Numbered from the stretch's first letter, positions 36,482 to 47,555 are shown. The stretch: 48,637 bases of DNA from Xenorhabdus japonica (GCF_900115195.1 NZ_FOVO01000028.1:1-48637), one strand, 5' to 3'. Program-made: numbers and translations. Notes: generated by a model not told the origin, from the sequence alone.

Positions 36482-36558
36482 TGGTCGGCATGATAGGATT
36501 TGAACCTACGACCCCCGACACCCCATGACGGTGCGCTACCAAGCTGCGCTACATGCCG
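36482..36558 (-). tRNA. proL: tRNA-Pro (anticodon GGG)
   Basis: 77 nt including CCA. Acceptor CGGCATG/CATGCCG; anticodon loop ATGGGGT gives GGG, reading CCC/CCU; T-arm GTTCAAATC. Very close to E. coli proL, which likewise lies beside yejM, so the neighbourhood is conserved. Its 3' end faces the repressor-nuclease pair, the orientation used by integrative elements. Confidence 0.96.
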
Positions 36559-36633
36559 ATGACTTTTCCTATACTACCGTTTTTTATTTTCAAAGCAAGT
36601 CCCTAGTTTAGTGAGTGCTTGATTTTTAAACGA

Positions 36634-38373
36634 TTAGTTTGCTAAAAATCGTTTCACCTCAGCTAATATCTGTAATAATTGGGCCAAATTTGGTTTAGCT
36701 CCCTGAATTTCATTGCCATCTAAATCATACAGATGATATTTCCCATCCTTGAGAAGGTAGACGTTATTTTTAGCTGTCGTGACAATTAATGAACCGTCAT
36801 CACCAGTAATGAGCCATGGATTTTCTCTTTGCGCATTAAAGAGATCTTCACCCTGTGAGTAATCTGCTGGAGAATTAGTGGTGTGTAATAAACGGAGCAT
36901 CAAAGTTGTCATGATATCTTGATGGCTGGTCAACTTATCAATAGTTTGTGCAGGGGTGCCCGGCCATTGAATTATCAGGGGAACATGGATTTGTTCACGG
37001 TTGAATTTGTCATCAGTAAACCATTTTGCGCTGTTTTCTGATGTTTTTTTGCTCGTATGGGCTGTAATCACAATGATCGTTTTATTCAGGATGCCTTTAT
37101 TTTCCAAAGCTTCTAAAACATGGCTGATTTCAGTATCCAGCGCTTTCTTATCAAATTTGCCGGATGAAGGCTTAAAACCGTTAATATCTAGAAATGAGAA
37201 CCATGGTGTAGAAGTATTGCGCAGATCCAGCCATTGATTCCATTGTGCCATAGTTAAGTCATCGTTTTGTCTTTTAGCTTCTGGCAATGAATAGTCGGTC
37301 AATATGGCTTGGCGATAAAGTGGCGCTTGGAATCCATCTGAAGAAAAGAGGCCAAATTGATAGCCTTGATGTGTTAGGGCATCAACAAGTGCAGATGATT
37401 TTCTGGCGTTAAGGATGCCGTCTAGATAACCTGATGATATCCCATAAAATAAACCAAACAATGCAGTGTCATTCCGAATGCCTGTGCTGAAATGTTGAGT
37501 GAACTGGATATTGTTCTTCGCAAAGTGCTCCAGAGTTGGCATATCATGGGCGATATCTTGATTATCCAACCCATCCACGACAAGTAAAAGTAAGTTATAA
37601 CCGCGTCCGATATCCTGATAAGATAATTTATTCAGCGGATAATTGACACTCAAGGCTGTGGGATTGCCTTGCTGGTTAATGCGGCGCTGAAATTCTTGGT
37701 GATCCAGTAAACCATGTTTTTCAAGGAACTTGCGGGCGGTCATTGGATAAGAAATTGGCAAGTTTGAACGCTGCATGGTAATCGGACGGTAGAAATTGGC
37801 ATCCGCCCAGATATACATGAGGTGTGAAGCGATAAAAGCAGTAATAAATACTGTTGCCAATGGCTTACCAAATCGTTGACGATTTAGACTACGTAATTTT
37901 TGCCAGCTCCATGTGCCAAAAAGCATTTGTATAAGGAAAATCAATGGGATACAGATGAACATGAGCTGCCATTCCCTTGTTAACTCGCCTTGATCTGGAT
38001 TGGTGACTAAATTCCAAACTAATGAGGTTAAATGCAAGTGAAAGTGGACATAGACGGAGGAATCTAATATCAGCAGTGTTAAGCCTGCCGTTGCCAATGT
38101 GGCTGAAAGAAACCTCATTAATCGCTGTGACATGACAATAAATGTCAGCGGAAATAAAACAAGTAAGTAAATGGCAAAGACAATGAAACTGAAATGACCG
38201 AGCCAACTGACCAGCGCGTAAATGCGACCAAACAGTGAACCCGGCCAGTCAGACGCAAATAGATAGCGGCTGCCCAGCACCAGACTGAACATAATGTTGA
38301 ACAGTGCGAACCAGTGCCCCCAACTGATCATCTGAGAAACTTTTTCGCGGTAATGCTGACAGCTAGTCACCAT
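36634..38373 (-). CDS. yejM: inner-membrane regulator of LPS synthesis (PbgA/LapC)
   Basis: Senses periplasmic LPS and protects LpxC from LapB/FtsH proteolysis. 579 residues. Five membrane segments in the first 190 residues (for example GHWFALFNIMFSLVLGSRYLF), a basic linker with WADANFYRPITMQRSNLP, then a periplasmic sulfatase-like domain (LLLLVVDGLD, GLFYGISSGYLDG, PLIIQWPGTPAQ). The usual metalloenzyme residues are incomplete, as in the family. Starts 30 bases after the yejL stop, so yejL-yejM form an operon. N-terminus aligns with E. coli YejM. Confidence 0.95.
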   Translation of the reverse strand: MVTSCQHYREKVSQMISWGHWFALFNIMFSLVLGSRYLFASDWPGSLFGRIYALVSWLGHFSFIVFAIYLLVLFPLTFIVMSQRLMRFLSATLATAGLTLLILDSSVYVHFHLHLTSLVWNLVTNPDQGELTREWQLMFICIPLIFLIQMLFGTWSWQKLRSLNRQRFGKPLATVFITAFIASHLMYIWADANFYRPITMQRSNLPISYPMTARKFLEKHGLLDHQEFQRRINQQGNPTALSVNYPLNKLSYQDIGRGYNLLLLVVDGLDNQDIAHDMPTLEHFAKNNIQFTQHFSTGIRNDTALFGLFYGISSGYLDGILNARKSSALVDALTHQGYQFGLFSSDGFQAPLYRQAILTDYSLPEAKRQNDDLTMAQWNQWLDLRNTSTPWFSFLDINGFKPSSGKFDKKALDTEISHVLEALENKGILNKTIIVITAHTSKKTSENSAKWFTDDKFNREQIHVPLIIQWPGTPAQTIDKLTSHQDIMTTLMLRLLHTTNSPADYSQGEDLFNAQRENPWLITGDDGSLIVTTAKNNVYLLKDGKYHLYDLDGNEIQGAKPNLAQLLQILAEVKRFLAN

Positions 38374-38403
38374 ATTTTCTTTACGTCAAGGTATTAATTA
38401 AGA

Positions 38404-38631
38404 TTAATGCGCTTTGTCTTCGTTGATTGACGACTGTAACGCGTGTACAAACGAGTCTGCAATATGTTTGCGCTGTTCAGGAGCAATGCTTGTATTGATC
38501 AAATTCGTTACCATATTGCCCAAAACCATCAAGGTCAGGTCAGTTGGAGTATGGTTTTTCTCGAAAACACTTACTAGTTCAGTTAATAAATGTTCAAATT
38601 TTTCATCGCTATAGCGAGATGACTGTGGCAT
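38404..38631 (-). CDS. yejL: small conserved protein YejL
   Basis: 75-residue cytosolic protein of the UPF0352 family, starting [20 protein letters not shown]. All-helical, no known activity. Located directly before yejM and divergent from yejK, the conserved enterobacterial order. Confidence 0.93.
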   Translation of the reverse strand: MPQSSRYSDEKFEHLLTELVSVFEKNHTPTDLTLMVLGNMVTNLINTSIAPEQRKHIADSFVHALQSSINEDKAH

Positions 38632-38747
38632 AAATCAAATATCCTGAATGTACAAAGCCCTATATCTTACCGTATAGAGGGGCGATTTTCCGCTTTTTTA
38701 TGACAAATTAATTTTTTGTCACCAAAGTTGCAAAAGGAGTATAAATA

Positions 38748-39755
38748 ATGAGTCTGGAAATTACCCAGATTGCGTTGCACCGATTGATTAAACGTGATGA
38801 GCAAACGTTGGAAGTAATTCTACGTGATTCTTTGCTGGACACTAATCAAGTGGTTGAAGAAATGATGGCAGAATTACATCGTGTATATAGTGCGAAAAGT
38901 AAAGCTTACGGTTTGTTTAATGAGGAAAGTGAGCTGGCAGAGTCTCTCCGTCATCTGCGTAAAGGAGATGAGGATTTTCTCGGTTTTAGTCGTGCTGCAA
39001 CTGTTCGCTTGAAAGATGAGTTGGCGAAGTATCCGTTCGCAGAAGGGGGAACGGTGTTGTTTTGTCAATATCGATATCTTGCCGTGGAATATTTACTGAT
39101 TGCTGTTCTTAATAGCTGTAACAGCATGTCCGTCAATGATGAACTTGATGTAAATACAACACAATATCTTGATATTCCCCATGCTGATATTGTTGCCAGA
39201 ATTGATTTGACTGAATGGGAAACAAATCCTGAATCCAGTCGTTACCTGACTTTCCTAAAAGGTCGGGTGGGGCGTAAGGTTTCTGACTTTTTTATAGATT
39301 TCCTTGCTGCCAGCGAAGGCATGAATGCTAAAGTTCAAAATAAAGGTTTATTGCAGGCTGTGGACGATTATTGTGAGTTGGCACAGTTGGATAAAAATGA
39401 ATGTCAGGCTTATCGTCAGCAAGTTTATGGTTACTGTAATGAGCAGTTACAAGCTGGTGAGGAGATTAAGCTGCAAGAATTATCTCAAGAGTTACCCTCA
39501 TTGGGAGAGCAAAGTTTTCAGCAATTTTCGCAGGAACAGGGCTATGAATTGGAGGAAAGTTTTCCGGCCGATCGCGGAACGTTGCGCCAATTGACAAAAT
39601 TTGCGGGCAGTGGGGGAGGATTGACTATCAACTTTGATGCCATGTTGATGGGAGAGAGAATTTTTTGGGATCCAGCAACGGATACGTTGACGATTAAAGG
39701 TACACCGCCAAACCTACGTGATCAATTGCAACGTCGTAGTGGTGGTAATAGCTAA
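38748..39755 (+). CDS. yejK: nucleoid-associated protein
   Basis: NdpA family protein found on the spermidine nucleoid. 335 residues: [21 protein letters not shown] at the start, [18 protein letters not shown] in the middle and a C-terminal domain with [19 protein letters not shown] lies 10 bases before the ATG. Single gene, divergent from yejL and convergent with rplY across a terminator. Confidence 0.95.
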   Translation: MSLEITQIALHRLIKRDEQTLEVILRDSLLDTNQVVEEMMAELHRVYSAKSKAYGLFNEESELAESLRHLRKGDEDFLGFSRAATVRLKDELAKYPFAEGGTVLFCQYRYLAVEYLLIAVLNSCNSMSVNDELDVNTTQYLDIPHADIVARIDLTEWETNPESSRYLTFLKGRVGRKVSDFFIDFLAASEGMNAKVQNKGLLQAVDDYCELAQLDKNECQAYRQQVYGYCNEQLQAGEEIKLQELSQELPSLGEQSFQQFSQEQGYELEESFPADRGTLRQLTKFAGSGGGLTINFDAMLMGERIFWDPATDTLTIKGTPPNLRDQLQRRSGGNS

Positions 39756-39787
39756 ACGGGTAACAGTGAAAAATTAAGCTGGAGAAA

Positions 39788-39815
39788 TAAATAACGCCGC
39801 AAATGCGGCGTTATT
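39788..39815. terminator. bidirectional terminator between yejK and rplY
   Basis: AAATAACGCCGC pairs perfectly with GCGGCGTTATTT around AAAT, with T-runs on both sides. Confidence 0.9.
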
Positions 39816-39851
39816 TACTCGGCGTCCCGATAAAAGCTCGACTGTGGCTAA

Positions 39852-40133
39852 TTAAGCACGCAGGAAATCGATGTGCGTCAGTTTAGGTTTAAACGGATGA
39901 CGCTGTACTGCCTGCACTTTAACTTTAGTTTCTTTACCATCAACAACCAGAGTCATAACTTCATAGAATTCTGGTTTGCTTTCGTGGTTGATAACTGCAT
40001 CGTGATCCAGTTCGATAGAAACTGGCTCTTGGTTACCACCATAGATGATTGCTGGAAACTTGTTAGCTCTACGCAGGCGGCGGCTCGCACCCTTGCCCTG
40101 CTCTTTACGTACTTCTGCATTAATAGTTAACAT
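39852..40133 (-). CDS. rplY: 50S ribosomal protein L25
   Basis: Binds 5S rRNA in the large subunit. 93 residues, the short enterobacterial form without the CTC extension. Shows [23 protein letters not shown] at the N-terminus and [15 protein letters not shown] at the end. AGAGAAAAA precedes the ATG. Single gene. Confidence 0.98.
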   Translation of the reverse strand: MLTINAEVRKEQGKGASRRLRRANKFPAIIYGGNQEPVSIELDHDAVINHESKPEFYEVMTLVVDGKETKVKVQAVQRHPFKPKLTHIDFLRA

Positions 40134-40335
40134 TATTTTTTCTCTGTAAAAGAAGAAAATAAATCCTGCTACAGGCGACCCAGCAGCAGGTTCGATACTT
40201 GGCTTAACATTATGTATTACGCTAAGCGGGCGGCATTCTAACGAAAAACCAATATGACAGCAAATATAAATATGCTTTCCGGTTGGTTAATGGACTAGTG
40301 GGCAGGTGGTTTGTGATATTTAATGCAAATTATCT

Positions 40336-42093
40336 TTAGTACAAATCATCAGCCCGCCTAAATCGTCCTTGATAATCAAAAACCTTTTCCCGAATCTGCC
40401 AAAATTGCCCTTTTTTACGTGCGACAACAAAATCAGGATGGCGTAAGGAAGGAAGCTGATTAGCAATATCTGCCGCTGTTTTCCAACGAAAAATGGTTTC
40501 TGGTGCACGCTGGTGTTGGCGAAGAAATTGTAGTTTAAATGCTTTCTTTTGAGCCGGAGTGGATAAACGGAATAGTTCTGATACATCGGCACCATCTTCA
40601 TCGTAATAAGTGATTTTCAGCCATTCCCCTTTATTGTCATGGCCCGGCGTTAGTTGCATTCCGCCGCAACGCAACACCAGTGCATCTTTGAGTTTCAGCG
40701 CTGCTTTCAGCATATCATCGGGATCAACGAGAATCTCTTCACAACGATGACAGAGTCGAGCCGCAATATCATTTTCTGCGCCACAATGGGAGCATGATTT
40801 GAAACGAAAGCGGAAATCACATTGTTGGCGTTTCCCATTTTCGTCTTCTTCCCAGCCTTGGCAGCGCCGTCCAAAATGTTCAATGATTTCTCCATCTGCT
40901 GTGCATGTACCCCAAAAAGTATTGGCAAATTGGCAGATGGGACAAAATACTTGTACAGTCTGGTTTTGCGAATTGGGTTTGTTGCTGCCTACTTCTGGGG
41001 TGTAAAGATCGTGGGGATTACCAGCATAGTCGAGGATCAGGCAATCTTTTTTGTCAGGAAATAAACGTAAACCGCGCCCGACGATTTGCTGATAGAGGCT
41101 GACGGATTCTGTCGGGCGCAATATGGCGATTAAATCGACATGCGGGGCATCAAATCCTGTTGTGAGTACCGCAACGTTGACCATATAGCGGAGTTGCTGT
41201 TCTTTGAATGCCGTAATTAAGATATCTCGCTCAGATGCGGGGGTATTGGCGCTGACTAGCGCGGCTTGGTTTGTAGGCAGCAATTGGAAAATTTCTTTGG
41301 CATGCTCTACCGTAGCTGAGAAAATCATCACACCTTTTCGATCTTGTGCATATTCAATGACTTGTTTAATGATATGAGGGGTAATGCGCTTTTGACGTTT
41401 GATTTCTCGGTTTAATTCCGCTTCGTTGAATATCCCTTGTTGGCTGGTACGTACCTGGCTGAAATCATATTGCATTACGGGCATATCCAGCCTTTCTGGA
41501 GAAACCAGAAAATGATGCTTAATCATATAACGTAATGGAAGTTCATAAATACAATCGCGAAAAAAACTGCGCTCATCACCGCGGATCATGCCATGATAAT
41601 GATATTGATATATCCAGCCAGAGCCGAGACGATAAGGCGTTGCAGTTAAACCTAATATGCGGATTTGGGGATTGTTTTTCCGGAGCTGCTGGATGATTTG
41701 TTGGTATTGACTGTTTTCGTCGTCGCTGATGCGATGGCATTCATCAATGATTAGCAGTGAAAAATGGTGATCAAAACAATCCAGATTGCGGGCAATGGAT
41801 TGGATGCTACCAAAAACTACTTTTCCTTCACTTTGTTTTTGATTCAAGCCGGCAGAAAAAATGTCGGCATTTAATCCATAAGCACAATATTTGCTATGGT
41901 TTTGCGCAACGAGTTCTTTGACATGTGCCAGCACTAAAACGCGACCATGAGCTAACTTTGCCAGTTCAGCAATAACAAGGCTTTTACCTGCACCTGTTGG
42001 CAAAACAATAACGGCAGGATCTCTGTGTTGACGAAAATAGCGAATGGTTGCGTCTACCGCTTCTTGTTGATAAGGACGTAAAGTAAAAGCCAT
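40336..42093 (-). CDS. radD: SF2 helicase-like DNA repair protein
   Basis: ATPase (formerly YejH) that aids RecA-dependent recombinational repair. 585 residues from the ATG at 42093, matching E. coli length; the open frame reaches 21 codons further but [16 protein letters not shown] is the conserved start. Walker [13 protein letters not shown] box, motif [12 protein letters not shown], motif [12 protein letters not shown]. Zinc-type cysteines in CPICQF and CSHCGAE...CHRCE, in the C-terminal third. Single minus-strand gene, divergent from rsuA. Confidence 0.95.
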   Translation of the reverse strand: MAFTLRPYQQEAVDATIRYFRQHRDPAVIVLPTGAGKSLVIAELAKLAHGRVLVLAHVKELVAQNHSKYCAYGLNADIFSAGLNQKQSEGKVVFGSIQSIARNLDCFDHHFSLLIIDECHRISDDENSQYQQIIQQLRKNNPQIRILGLTATPYRLGSGWIYQYHYHGMIRGDERSFFRDCIYELPLRYMIKHHFLVSPERLDMPVMQYDFSQVRTSQQGIFNEAELNREIKRQKRITPHIIKQVIEYAQDRKGVMIFSATVEHAKEIFQLLPTNQAALVSANTPASERDILITAFKEQQLRYMVNVAVLTTGFDAPHVDLIAILRPTESVSLYQQIVGRGLRLFPDKKDCLILDYAGNPHDLYTPEVGSNKPNSQNQTVQVFCPICQFANTFWGTCTADGEIIEHFGRRCQGWEEDENGKRQQCDFRFRFKSCSHCGAENDIAARLCHRCEEILVDPDDMLKAALKLKDALVLRCGGMQLTPGHDNKGEWLKITYYDEDGADVSELFRLSTPAQKKAFKLQFLRQHQRAPETIFRWKTAADIANQLPSLRHPDFVVARKKGQFWQIREKVFDYQGRFRRADDLY

Positions 42094-42363
42094 TTTTATG
42101 TTACTGTCACAAACATCAGGTAAAAGATAATTGATGTAGAGAATAACATTTTTCATTTAGTCCTGCTGCCGAGAAAATAACTTGTCATTATTTTTCAGGG
42201 AAGAGGTGGACTATAACGTGTGGCTTATTATTGATATAGTTACTGTCGTGATGATTTTTCTATAAATTATCTATTTAACTTTGTATCCTAGTCATGGCCT
42301 TGAAGTTGTTCGCGATATCAAGGACATGTTCATATTTATTTATTTTGTCAGGTATTTCTATTC

Positions 42364-43071
42364 ATGCGATTGGATAAATTTTTATCACAACAATTAGGTA
42401 TTAGCCGCAACTATGTGGGGCGAGAGTTGCGGGCAGGGTTAGTTACTGTCGATGACGAAATCATCAAAACAGGCGCCTATAAATTAAAATTCGATCAGCA
42501 AGTTGCCTATGATGGTTCGATATTGCAACAATTAAATGGTCCGCGTTATTTCATGTTGAATAAACCTCAGGGATATGTGTGTTCGACAGATGATCCGTCA
42601 AACCCAACAATTTTGTATTTTATTGATGAGCCTGTTGCCCATAAATTACATTCAGCAGGACGTTTGGATATCGATACTACAGGATTGGTATTGTTGACTG
42701 ATGATGGACAATGGTCACACCGTGTTACATCTCCCAAGCATCATTGTGAAAAAACCTATCTTATTACATTGGAACACCCAATTACTGAGGATACCGAGCA
42801 AAAATTTCTGGCAGGAGTGCAGCTAAATGGGGAGAAGACACTGACAAAACCCGCACAACTGGAGATTATTGAGCCTCAACTTGTTCGTTTGACCATCAGT
42901 GAAGGGCGTTACCATCAAGTAAAACGGATGTTTGCCGCAGTAGAGAATCATGTTGTAGCGCTTCATCGGGAGCGAATTGGCGAAATTTATCTCGATCCTG
43001 AATTGGAACAAGGAGAATATCGAGCGCTGACTGATAGTGAAATCAACAGCATACAAACGCCAATACCATAA
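42364..43071 (+). CDS. rsuA: 16S rRNA pseudouridine(516) synthase
   Basis: Modifies U516 of 16S rRNA. 235 residues. N-terminal S4 RNA-binding domain ([22 protein letters not shown]), catalytic domain with the nucleophile Asp in [18 protein letters not shown], and motif YHQVKRMF near the end. Followed 33 bases later by bcr on the same strand, as in E. coli. Confidence 0.96.
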   Translation: MRLDKFLSQQLGISRNYVGRELRAGLVTVDDEIIKTGAYKLKFDQQVAYDGSILQQLNGPRYFMLNKPQGYVCSTDDPSNPTILYFIDEPVAHKLHSAGRLDIDTTGLVLLTDDGQWSHRVTSPKHHCEKTYLITLEHPITEDTEQKFLAGVQLNGEKTLTKPAQLEIIEPQLVRLTISEGRYHQVKRMFAAVENHVVALHRERIGEIYLDPELEQGEYRALTDSEINSIQTPIP

Positions 43072-43104
43072 TTTTTATTCTTCAACTGATTTAGGAGTTA
43101 CTGC

Positions 43105-44295
43105 GTGCAACAACAGCGTTCGTCCTATTTGGGATTTGTGTTGATCCTTGGTTTGCTTTCTATGTTAATGCCATTGGCAATTGATATGTATTTGCCGGGC
43201 ATGCCAACGATCGCTAAAGATTTTGGTGTCAATGATGGTCTGGTACAGATGACACTGAGTAGCTATATTTTGGGTTTTGCCATTGGCCAAATGGTTTATG
43301 GGCCAATGTCGGATAGTTTGGGACGAAAACCAGTCATTTTGGGCGGTATTATTGTTTTTGTCATCTCTTCTATTGCATGTGCTTTAGCACAAGATATTGA
43401 TACTTTCATCTCCATGCGTTTCTTGCATGGATTTTCTGCTGCGGCTGCCAGTGTTGTAATCAATGCGCTTATGCGTGATAAATTCACAAAAGAGGAGTTT
43501 TCCCGCAGTATGTCTTTTGTGACATTGGTGATGATCATTGCACCTTTATTGGCTCCCATGTTAGGTGGATTGTTGATGGTATGGTTCAATTGGCATGCTA
43601 TTTTCTGGTCTATTACTATTGTGGCGGTGATTGTGACAGCTCTGGTTGCTTTCTTTATCGAAGAAACGTTGCCTAAAGAAAAAAGGCAGCGATTTCACTT
43701 AAAAACGACTTTGAAGCAGTTTGTTATGCTGTTCCGGCAACGCCAAGTGCTATGTTATATCTTAGCCAGCGGTTTTTCCTTTGCTGGAATGTTCTCTTTT
43801 CTTAGTGTTGGCGCATTTGTTTACATTAAGTTAAACGGTGTGTCTGAGCAGCATTTTGGTTACTATTTTGGACTGAATATTATTTTTCTGTTCATTATGG
43901 CAACCATTAATAGCCAGTGTGTTCGCAAATATGGCCCATTGAAAATGTTGCATATTGGTTTGTACGTTCAATTTGTCATGGGATTATGGCTACTGTTTAG
44001 CACCATGTTTGATCTGGGATTTATTTCTTTGGTTATAGGGATTGCTATTTATATCAGCGGAATTTCCATGATTACGTCTAATGCTATGGCTGTTGTATTG
44101 GACGATTATCCTCATATGTCTGGAACGGTTGCTTCATTGGCAGGAACCATCCGTTTTAGTATTGCAGCATTAGTAGGCACTATTTTGTCTTTATTGCCAG
44201 AGGAAAGCGCATGGCCAATGGTAGGTTCAATGGCAATATGCGTAATATTGGCAATGTTGCTTATTATATATGCGCGTGATAAGTCGTATAAATAG
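43105..44295 (+). CDS. bcr: Bcr/CflA-family multidrug efflux MFS transporter
   Basis: Twelve-helix major-facilitator pump; the E. coli homologue exports bicyclomycin, sulfonamides and cysteine. 396 residues. Motif D1 PLAIDMYLPGMPTIAKDF, motif A GPMSDSLGRKPVILGG, and motif C-like MIIAPLLAPMLGGLL. GTG start with AGGAG seven bases upstream. Likely co-transcribed with rsuA, ending at a hairpin. Confidence 0.92.
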   Translation: MQQQRSSYLGFVLILGLLSMLMPLAIDMYLPGMPTIAKDFGVNDGLVQMTLSSYILGFAIGQMVYGPMSDSLGRKPVILGGIIVFVISSIACALAQDIDTFISMRFLHGFSAAAASVVINALMRDKFTKEEFSRSMSFVTLVMIIAPLLAPMLGGLLMVWFNWHAIFWSITIVAVIVTALVAFFIEETLPKEKRQRFHLKTTLKQFVMLFRQRQVLCYILASGFSFAGMFSFLSVGAFVYIKLNGVSEQHFGYYFGLNIIFLFIMATINSQCVRKYGPLKMLHIGLYVQFVMGLWLLFSTMFDLGFISLVIGIAIYISGISMITSNAMAVVLDDYPHMSGTVASLAGTIRFSIAALVGTILSLLPEESAWPMVGSMAICVILAMLLIIYARDKSYK

Positions 44296-44367
44296 TCAGA
44301 ATTATAAATAGTTAAAAACAGTAAATAACGATCAAAGAGTAATTAGGATCGTGCATCAAATGTTTTT

Positions 44368-44404
44368 AAAGGCCATCTGCCAGTATGGGGTGGCCTTTTG
44401 TTTT
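44368..44404 (+). terminator. rsuA-bcr terminator
   Basis: AAAGGCCA and TGGCCTTTT flank a 13-base loop and are followed by GTTTT. Confidence 0.8.
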
Positions 44405-45003
44405 ATTATCAGATGCTATTCTTTTTGTATCGAATAAAAAGACATTTGTTGAGGTTTCTTCTTGAGCCGATGTAGAGATTGAAATTAACCTCGTTTCCCA
44501 GAAGTACTTTGAGATTTTAAAGGCACTATTCATTAATCTGATAAACAGGAAATATCGAATAATCATTAAACAAATTTAATTATTTATTAATTTTATCATA
44601 TCTAATCAATATTGAAATGTTGCTTTTTTGTTAATTCGCTATAATGGCTTCATGACTATGGAAGGTCTTGAGGTTGTCATTATTTAACCTATTGTAAATA
44701 AAAAGATTGTGCTTTTATCGGTACTTAGTGATGCTCGAAAAAACAAATATGTAAATAAATCTTGAATGAAAGGTTTCCATTTTGCATAAAAATAAGTTGA
44801 ATTATTTACTTAAACAGTATAAATATATACAAAATGCGAGTTCGATCTCACTTTTTTAGATAGAAGACGAAGTAGGTGAGATAACGCAATTTTTATTTTA
44901 ACTTTTTGTTTACTTTTTTGTTGGCGGTTATTCGGTTTTAACGAATAGATAACCTACAGCTGGTGGTTAGATGTATTAATGTTATTTCTGATAGGAATGA
45001 TAC
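44405..45003. other. AT-rich intergenic stretch before yejG
   Basis: About 600 bases with no supported gene. A 66-codon minus-strand frame at 44366-44566 overlaps the bcr terminator and is not credible. The yejG promoter should lie in the last 150 bases. Confidence 0.4.
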
Positions 45004-45348
45004 GTGAATAATATTCAACTTTCGGTAGTACATAGACTGCCGCAAAGTTATCGGTGGTCATCTGGTTTCGTTGGTACAAAAGTTGAGATTTTACCAGCAG
45101 AAGAAACAGATTTAAGAAATAGCCTGATGGGGCTGAAATTATTAAGCCATGAAGGTGAAAAAGCATGGGAGATTTTGCAAGCTATAAATCAGTCTATTGC
45201 TGATATGCAAATACTAAGTGCTGTGATTGAATGGGGAGGGGAGCCATGTTTGTTTTTTGCTAAGGAAGATGAGAGCGCAGTGATATGCCGTTTAAAGACA
45301 TTAGGCGCTGCAATTGCAGAAAATATAACTGCGTTGTATCCATTATAA
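45004..45348 (+). CDS. yejG: conserved protein YejG
   Basis: 114 residues, beginning MNNIQLSVVHRLPQSYRWSSGF and containing WGGEPCLFF and CRLKTLGAAIAE, which match E. coli YejG throughout. Function poorly known; reported links to aminoglycoside tolerance are weak. GTG start with AGGA eight bases upstream. Single gene closed by a strong terminator. Confidence 0.9.
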   Translation: MNNIQLSVVHRLPQSYRWSSGFVGTKVEILPAEETDLRNSLMGLKLLSHEGEKAWEILQAINQSIADMQILSAVIEWGGEPCLFFAKEDESAVICRLKTLGAAIAENITALYPL

Positions 45349-45372
45349 TTCTACCTATTGATCAAAAATGAT

Positions 45373-45404
45373 AAAAAACGCTTCTATTTTAAGAAGCGTT
45401 TTTT
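45373..45404. terminator. bidirectional terminator between yejG and mepS
   Basis: AAAAAACGCTTCT pairs perfectly with AGAAGCGTTTTTT around six bases. Confidence 0.9.
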
Positions 45405-45445
45405 AATGTCTACAAGGGAAAGTCTTAGTAATACAGGTGATTCAG

Positions 45446-46033
45446 CTATATTGAGGCTTTTATATCATCTAATAACACTCGCCTTGCACCGTAGTAACGT
45501 TTACTCCAGTAATTATCGGTCAGTTTGGAAACAATAACACCGTTGCTGGTTGAAGCGTGGACAAACTGATGATTGCCGATGTAGATACCGATATGACGCA
45601 TACGAATCCCTGTCTTAAACAGTACCAAGTCGCCTGCCTGCAATTTAGAGCGATTAACGGTTTGCCCTATATTCTGCTGTTCCAATGTGGAACGTGGTAA
45701 CTCCATACCAAACTGGTCATGAAAAGTACGTTGTACAAAAGCAGAGCAATCAATACCGCGCTTAGTGTTCCCACCAAACCGATAAGCGACACCTTTCCAG
45801 TCCGCGTATTGATTAAGTATCTTAGACTTAATATCTAAGCTGTTAACCAGCGTTTCAAATTCATCCTGAGATGCTTGCAGTAAATAATGTTTTTGAGAGT
45901 TTACTGCAAGCATCTCAGTTTGCTTATTACGTAGCTTGGAATCTGGTGAACTACATGCAGTCAGTACCACTGCAGCCAGAATTGCGGGTATCAGCCGCAT
46001 GATATATCTCAGTATTGATTGAGACTTGACCAT
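45446..46033 (-). CDS. mepS: murein DD-endopeptidase, NlpC/P60 lipoprotein
   Basis: Outer-membrane lipoprotein (formerly Spr) that cuts mDAP-D-Ala cross-links to let new murein be inserted. 195 residues. Lipobox LTAC with Cys27; catalytic Cys in [12 protein letters not shown], His in [10 protein letters not shown] and third residue His in [10 protein letters not shown]-terminus [13 protein letters not shown] aligns with E. coli. A strong inverted repeat lies about 110 bases upstream. Confidence 0.96.
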   Translation of the reverse strand: MVKSQSILRYIMRLIPAILAAVVLTACSSPDSKLRNKQTEMLAVNSQKHYLLQASQDEFETLVNSLDIKSKILNQYADWKGVAYRFGGNTKRGIDCSAFVQRTFHDQFGMELPRSTLEQQNIGQTVNRSKLQAGDLVLFKTGIRMRHIGIYIGNHQFVHASTSNGVIVSKLTDNYWSKRYYGARRVLLDDIKASI

Positions 46034-46140
46034 TATATTGATTTTCCCTTGCAGTCCTTAATGTGACTTATCGACATCATGAAAACACTAAACGTTTTAA
46101 AGCTTAGTCAGAATCTGGCGAATTAACAAATTTTCTGTCC

Positions 46141-46168
46141 ATAAAATGTGTTAAGCAACACATTTTAT
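46141..46168. promoter_or_regulatory. perfect 12-bp inverted repeat upstream of mepS
   Basis: ATAAAATGTGTT and AACACATTTTAT are exact inverted copies around AAGC. On the mepS side it could be an operator or a leader hairpin; no T-run marks it as a terminator. Confidence 0.4.
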
Positions 46169-46340
46169 TAGTAACTTTACAAAGAGTATTATTTTAATAA
46201 ACAGAACGCATGGAAGACTACTGAAATCAGTAGTAAAAATCGAGAGACAAAAAAGAATTTTTTACAAAAAAATCAGACTAATAAGTAAGGGGTTAGAATG
46301 ATTTGTTGTTATTTTATACTACCTTGATAAATATAGTGTG

Positions 46341-46373
46341 ATATTGAGGAGATAATAGGTATCTCCTCAATAT
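46341..46373 (-). terminator. hairpin downstream of lpxT
   Basis: ATATTGAGGAGATA pairs perfectly with TATCTCCTCAATAT around five bases, eight bases after the lpxT stop. No clear T-run, but the stem is strong. Confidence 0.6.
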
Positions 46374-46380
46374 TATTATC

Positions 46381-47085
46381 TTAATTACTGCGTCTGATAT
46401 GCGGTAATTTCTTGTCTAGCCATGTTGCCATAATGTCACTTAATGGGGTTAGCAAGATCCAGCTCATACCAATCAGCGTCAGGGACAAAGAGCCTACAGC
46501 AATGTCTGTGAACCAGTGAGCACCAGCCATAATACGTGGAAGGGCAAAAGTGACCATAATCAGTAAAGCAATGAAGAATGTACTGCGGGAGATATAACGT
46601 AGAATAAAGCTGCTGAAAATTAAGAGCATCAATCCGTGATCACCAGGAAAGCTGCCTTTGGATGCATCTTTTGTATGCCAACTTGTCATTTCGTTTATGC
46701 GATTCACATTTTCGAATGTCAGCGTCGGGCTTGGGCGGCTGACAGGGATCTGATGTCCTATTTGGTTAATGATAACGGCCGAAATGATCATCACTAGACC
46801 AATCATGAAAAGCCGGCGTTTGCCTGCATCCTCCTGTTTTCGAAACGCGCTATAGTACAGCAGGCCCATGCATAGAAGTGATATAACATCAAATGCCCTG
46901 ACGTTCGCGATAGCTACAAATAGAGCGAATTTTGAATCTGGCAATAATTTTTCATTAAAAAAATAAAAAATAGAGGAATCAATGTGGAACCAAAAGCCGT
47001 GGTTCTCAGGTAAGTACCATGAGAGAAACAGGGCAATACCAAGGATATTGAGAATAAGTATAGCGAGTGGGTGACTACGAGTCAT
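46381..47085 (-). CDS. lpxT: lipid A phosphotransferase (PAP2 superfamily)
   Basis: Inner-membrane enzyme that moves phosphate from undecaprenyl pyrophosphate to the 1-phosphate of lipid A. 234 residues from ATG 47085 (AGG six bases upstream); a GTG at 47103 would add six. Six hydrophobic segments and the PAP2 catalytic motifs: SRPSPTLTF, FPGDHGLMLL, and HWFTDIAVG. Sequence and position next to mepS match E. coli LpxT (formerly YeiU). The 1-diphosphate it makes influences cationic-peptide resistance. Confidence 0.92.
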   Translation of the reverse strand: MTRSHPLAILILNILGIALFLSWYLPENHGFWFHIDSSIFYFFNEKLLPDSKFALFVAIANVRAFDVISLLCMGLLYYSAFRKQEDAGKRRLFMIGLVMIISAVIINQIGHQIPVSRPSPTLTFENVNRINEMTSWHTKDASKGSFPGDHGLMLLIFSSFILRYISRSTFFIALLIMVTFALPRIMAGAHWFTDIAVGSLSLTLIGMSWILLTPLSDIMATWLDKKLPHIRRSN

Positions 47086-47103
47086 GGGGTACCTATTTAA
47101 CAC

Positions 47104-47555
47104 GTAAAGTGGACTTTGGTAGACAAATTAACGTAGGTGGGGACTATAACAAAATTTATAGGAAAACGTAATCATCATCGGATGTAGTGGATAAGGTATA
47201 GTTATATCAGCATATTTGTATAGTTCACTGATGAATTTTTTTGTTGTTAAATATGAAAATAATCTAATAATATCGGAAAAATAGTTAAATCCCTGCAGCA
47301 GTAACGGTAATATATATTTGGTGTAATATTGGCATCTGACTATTATTAAATAACTATAAATTGATTTTCTCATATCTTAACTTATTAGAATATTATGTTG
47401 AAATGTGGTCTGGCTTAGTAAAAAGTATTAAAGAAAGTGTTTCATTTGCCGTTATTTTTTTACATAGATAGCAGAGCGTTACACCATTATCTGGTTTTAA
47501 AATTAGCGCGGGGCTGAAATTGAAAAAAGATAATAATACCTGTAATGGAGATTGA
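47104..47555. other. intergenic stretch, no supported gene
   Basis: An 81-codon minus-strand frame (47128-47373) has a composition rich in Tyr, Phe, Ile and Lys, no ribosome-binding site and no recognisable motif; not accepted. The lpxT promoter and that of the fimbrial-like gene should lie here. Confidence 0.4.

Noticed and set aside
36153..36482. Prophage attachment site at tRNA-Pro
   Set aside because: The orientation fits, but no second copy of the tRNA 3' end and no integrase gene were found in the window, so no att site is annotated.
44366..44566. 66-codon minus-strand frame downstream of bcr
   Set aside because: Ends within the bcr terminator stem and has no protein-like features.
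47128..47373. 81-codon minus-strand frame
   Set aside because: AT-driven composition, no ribosome-binding site, no recognisable domain.
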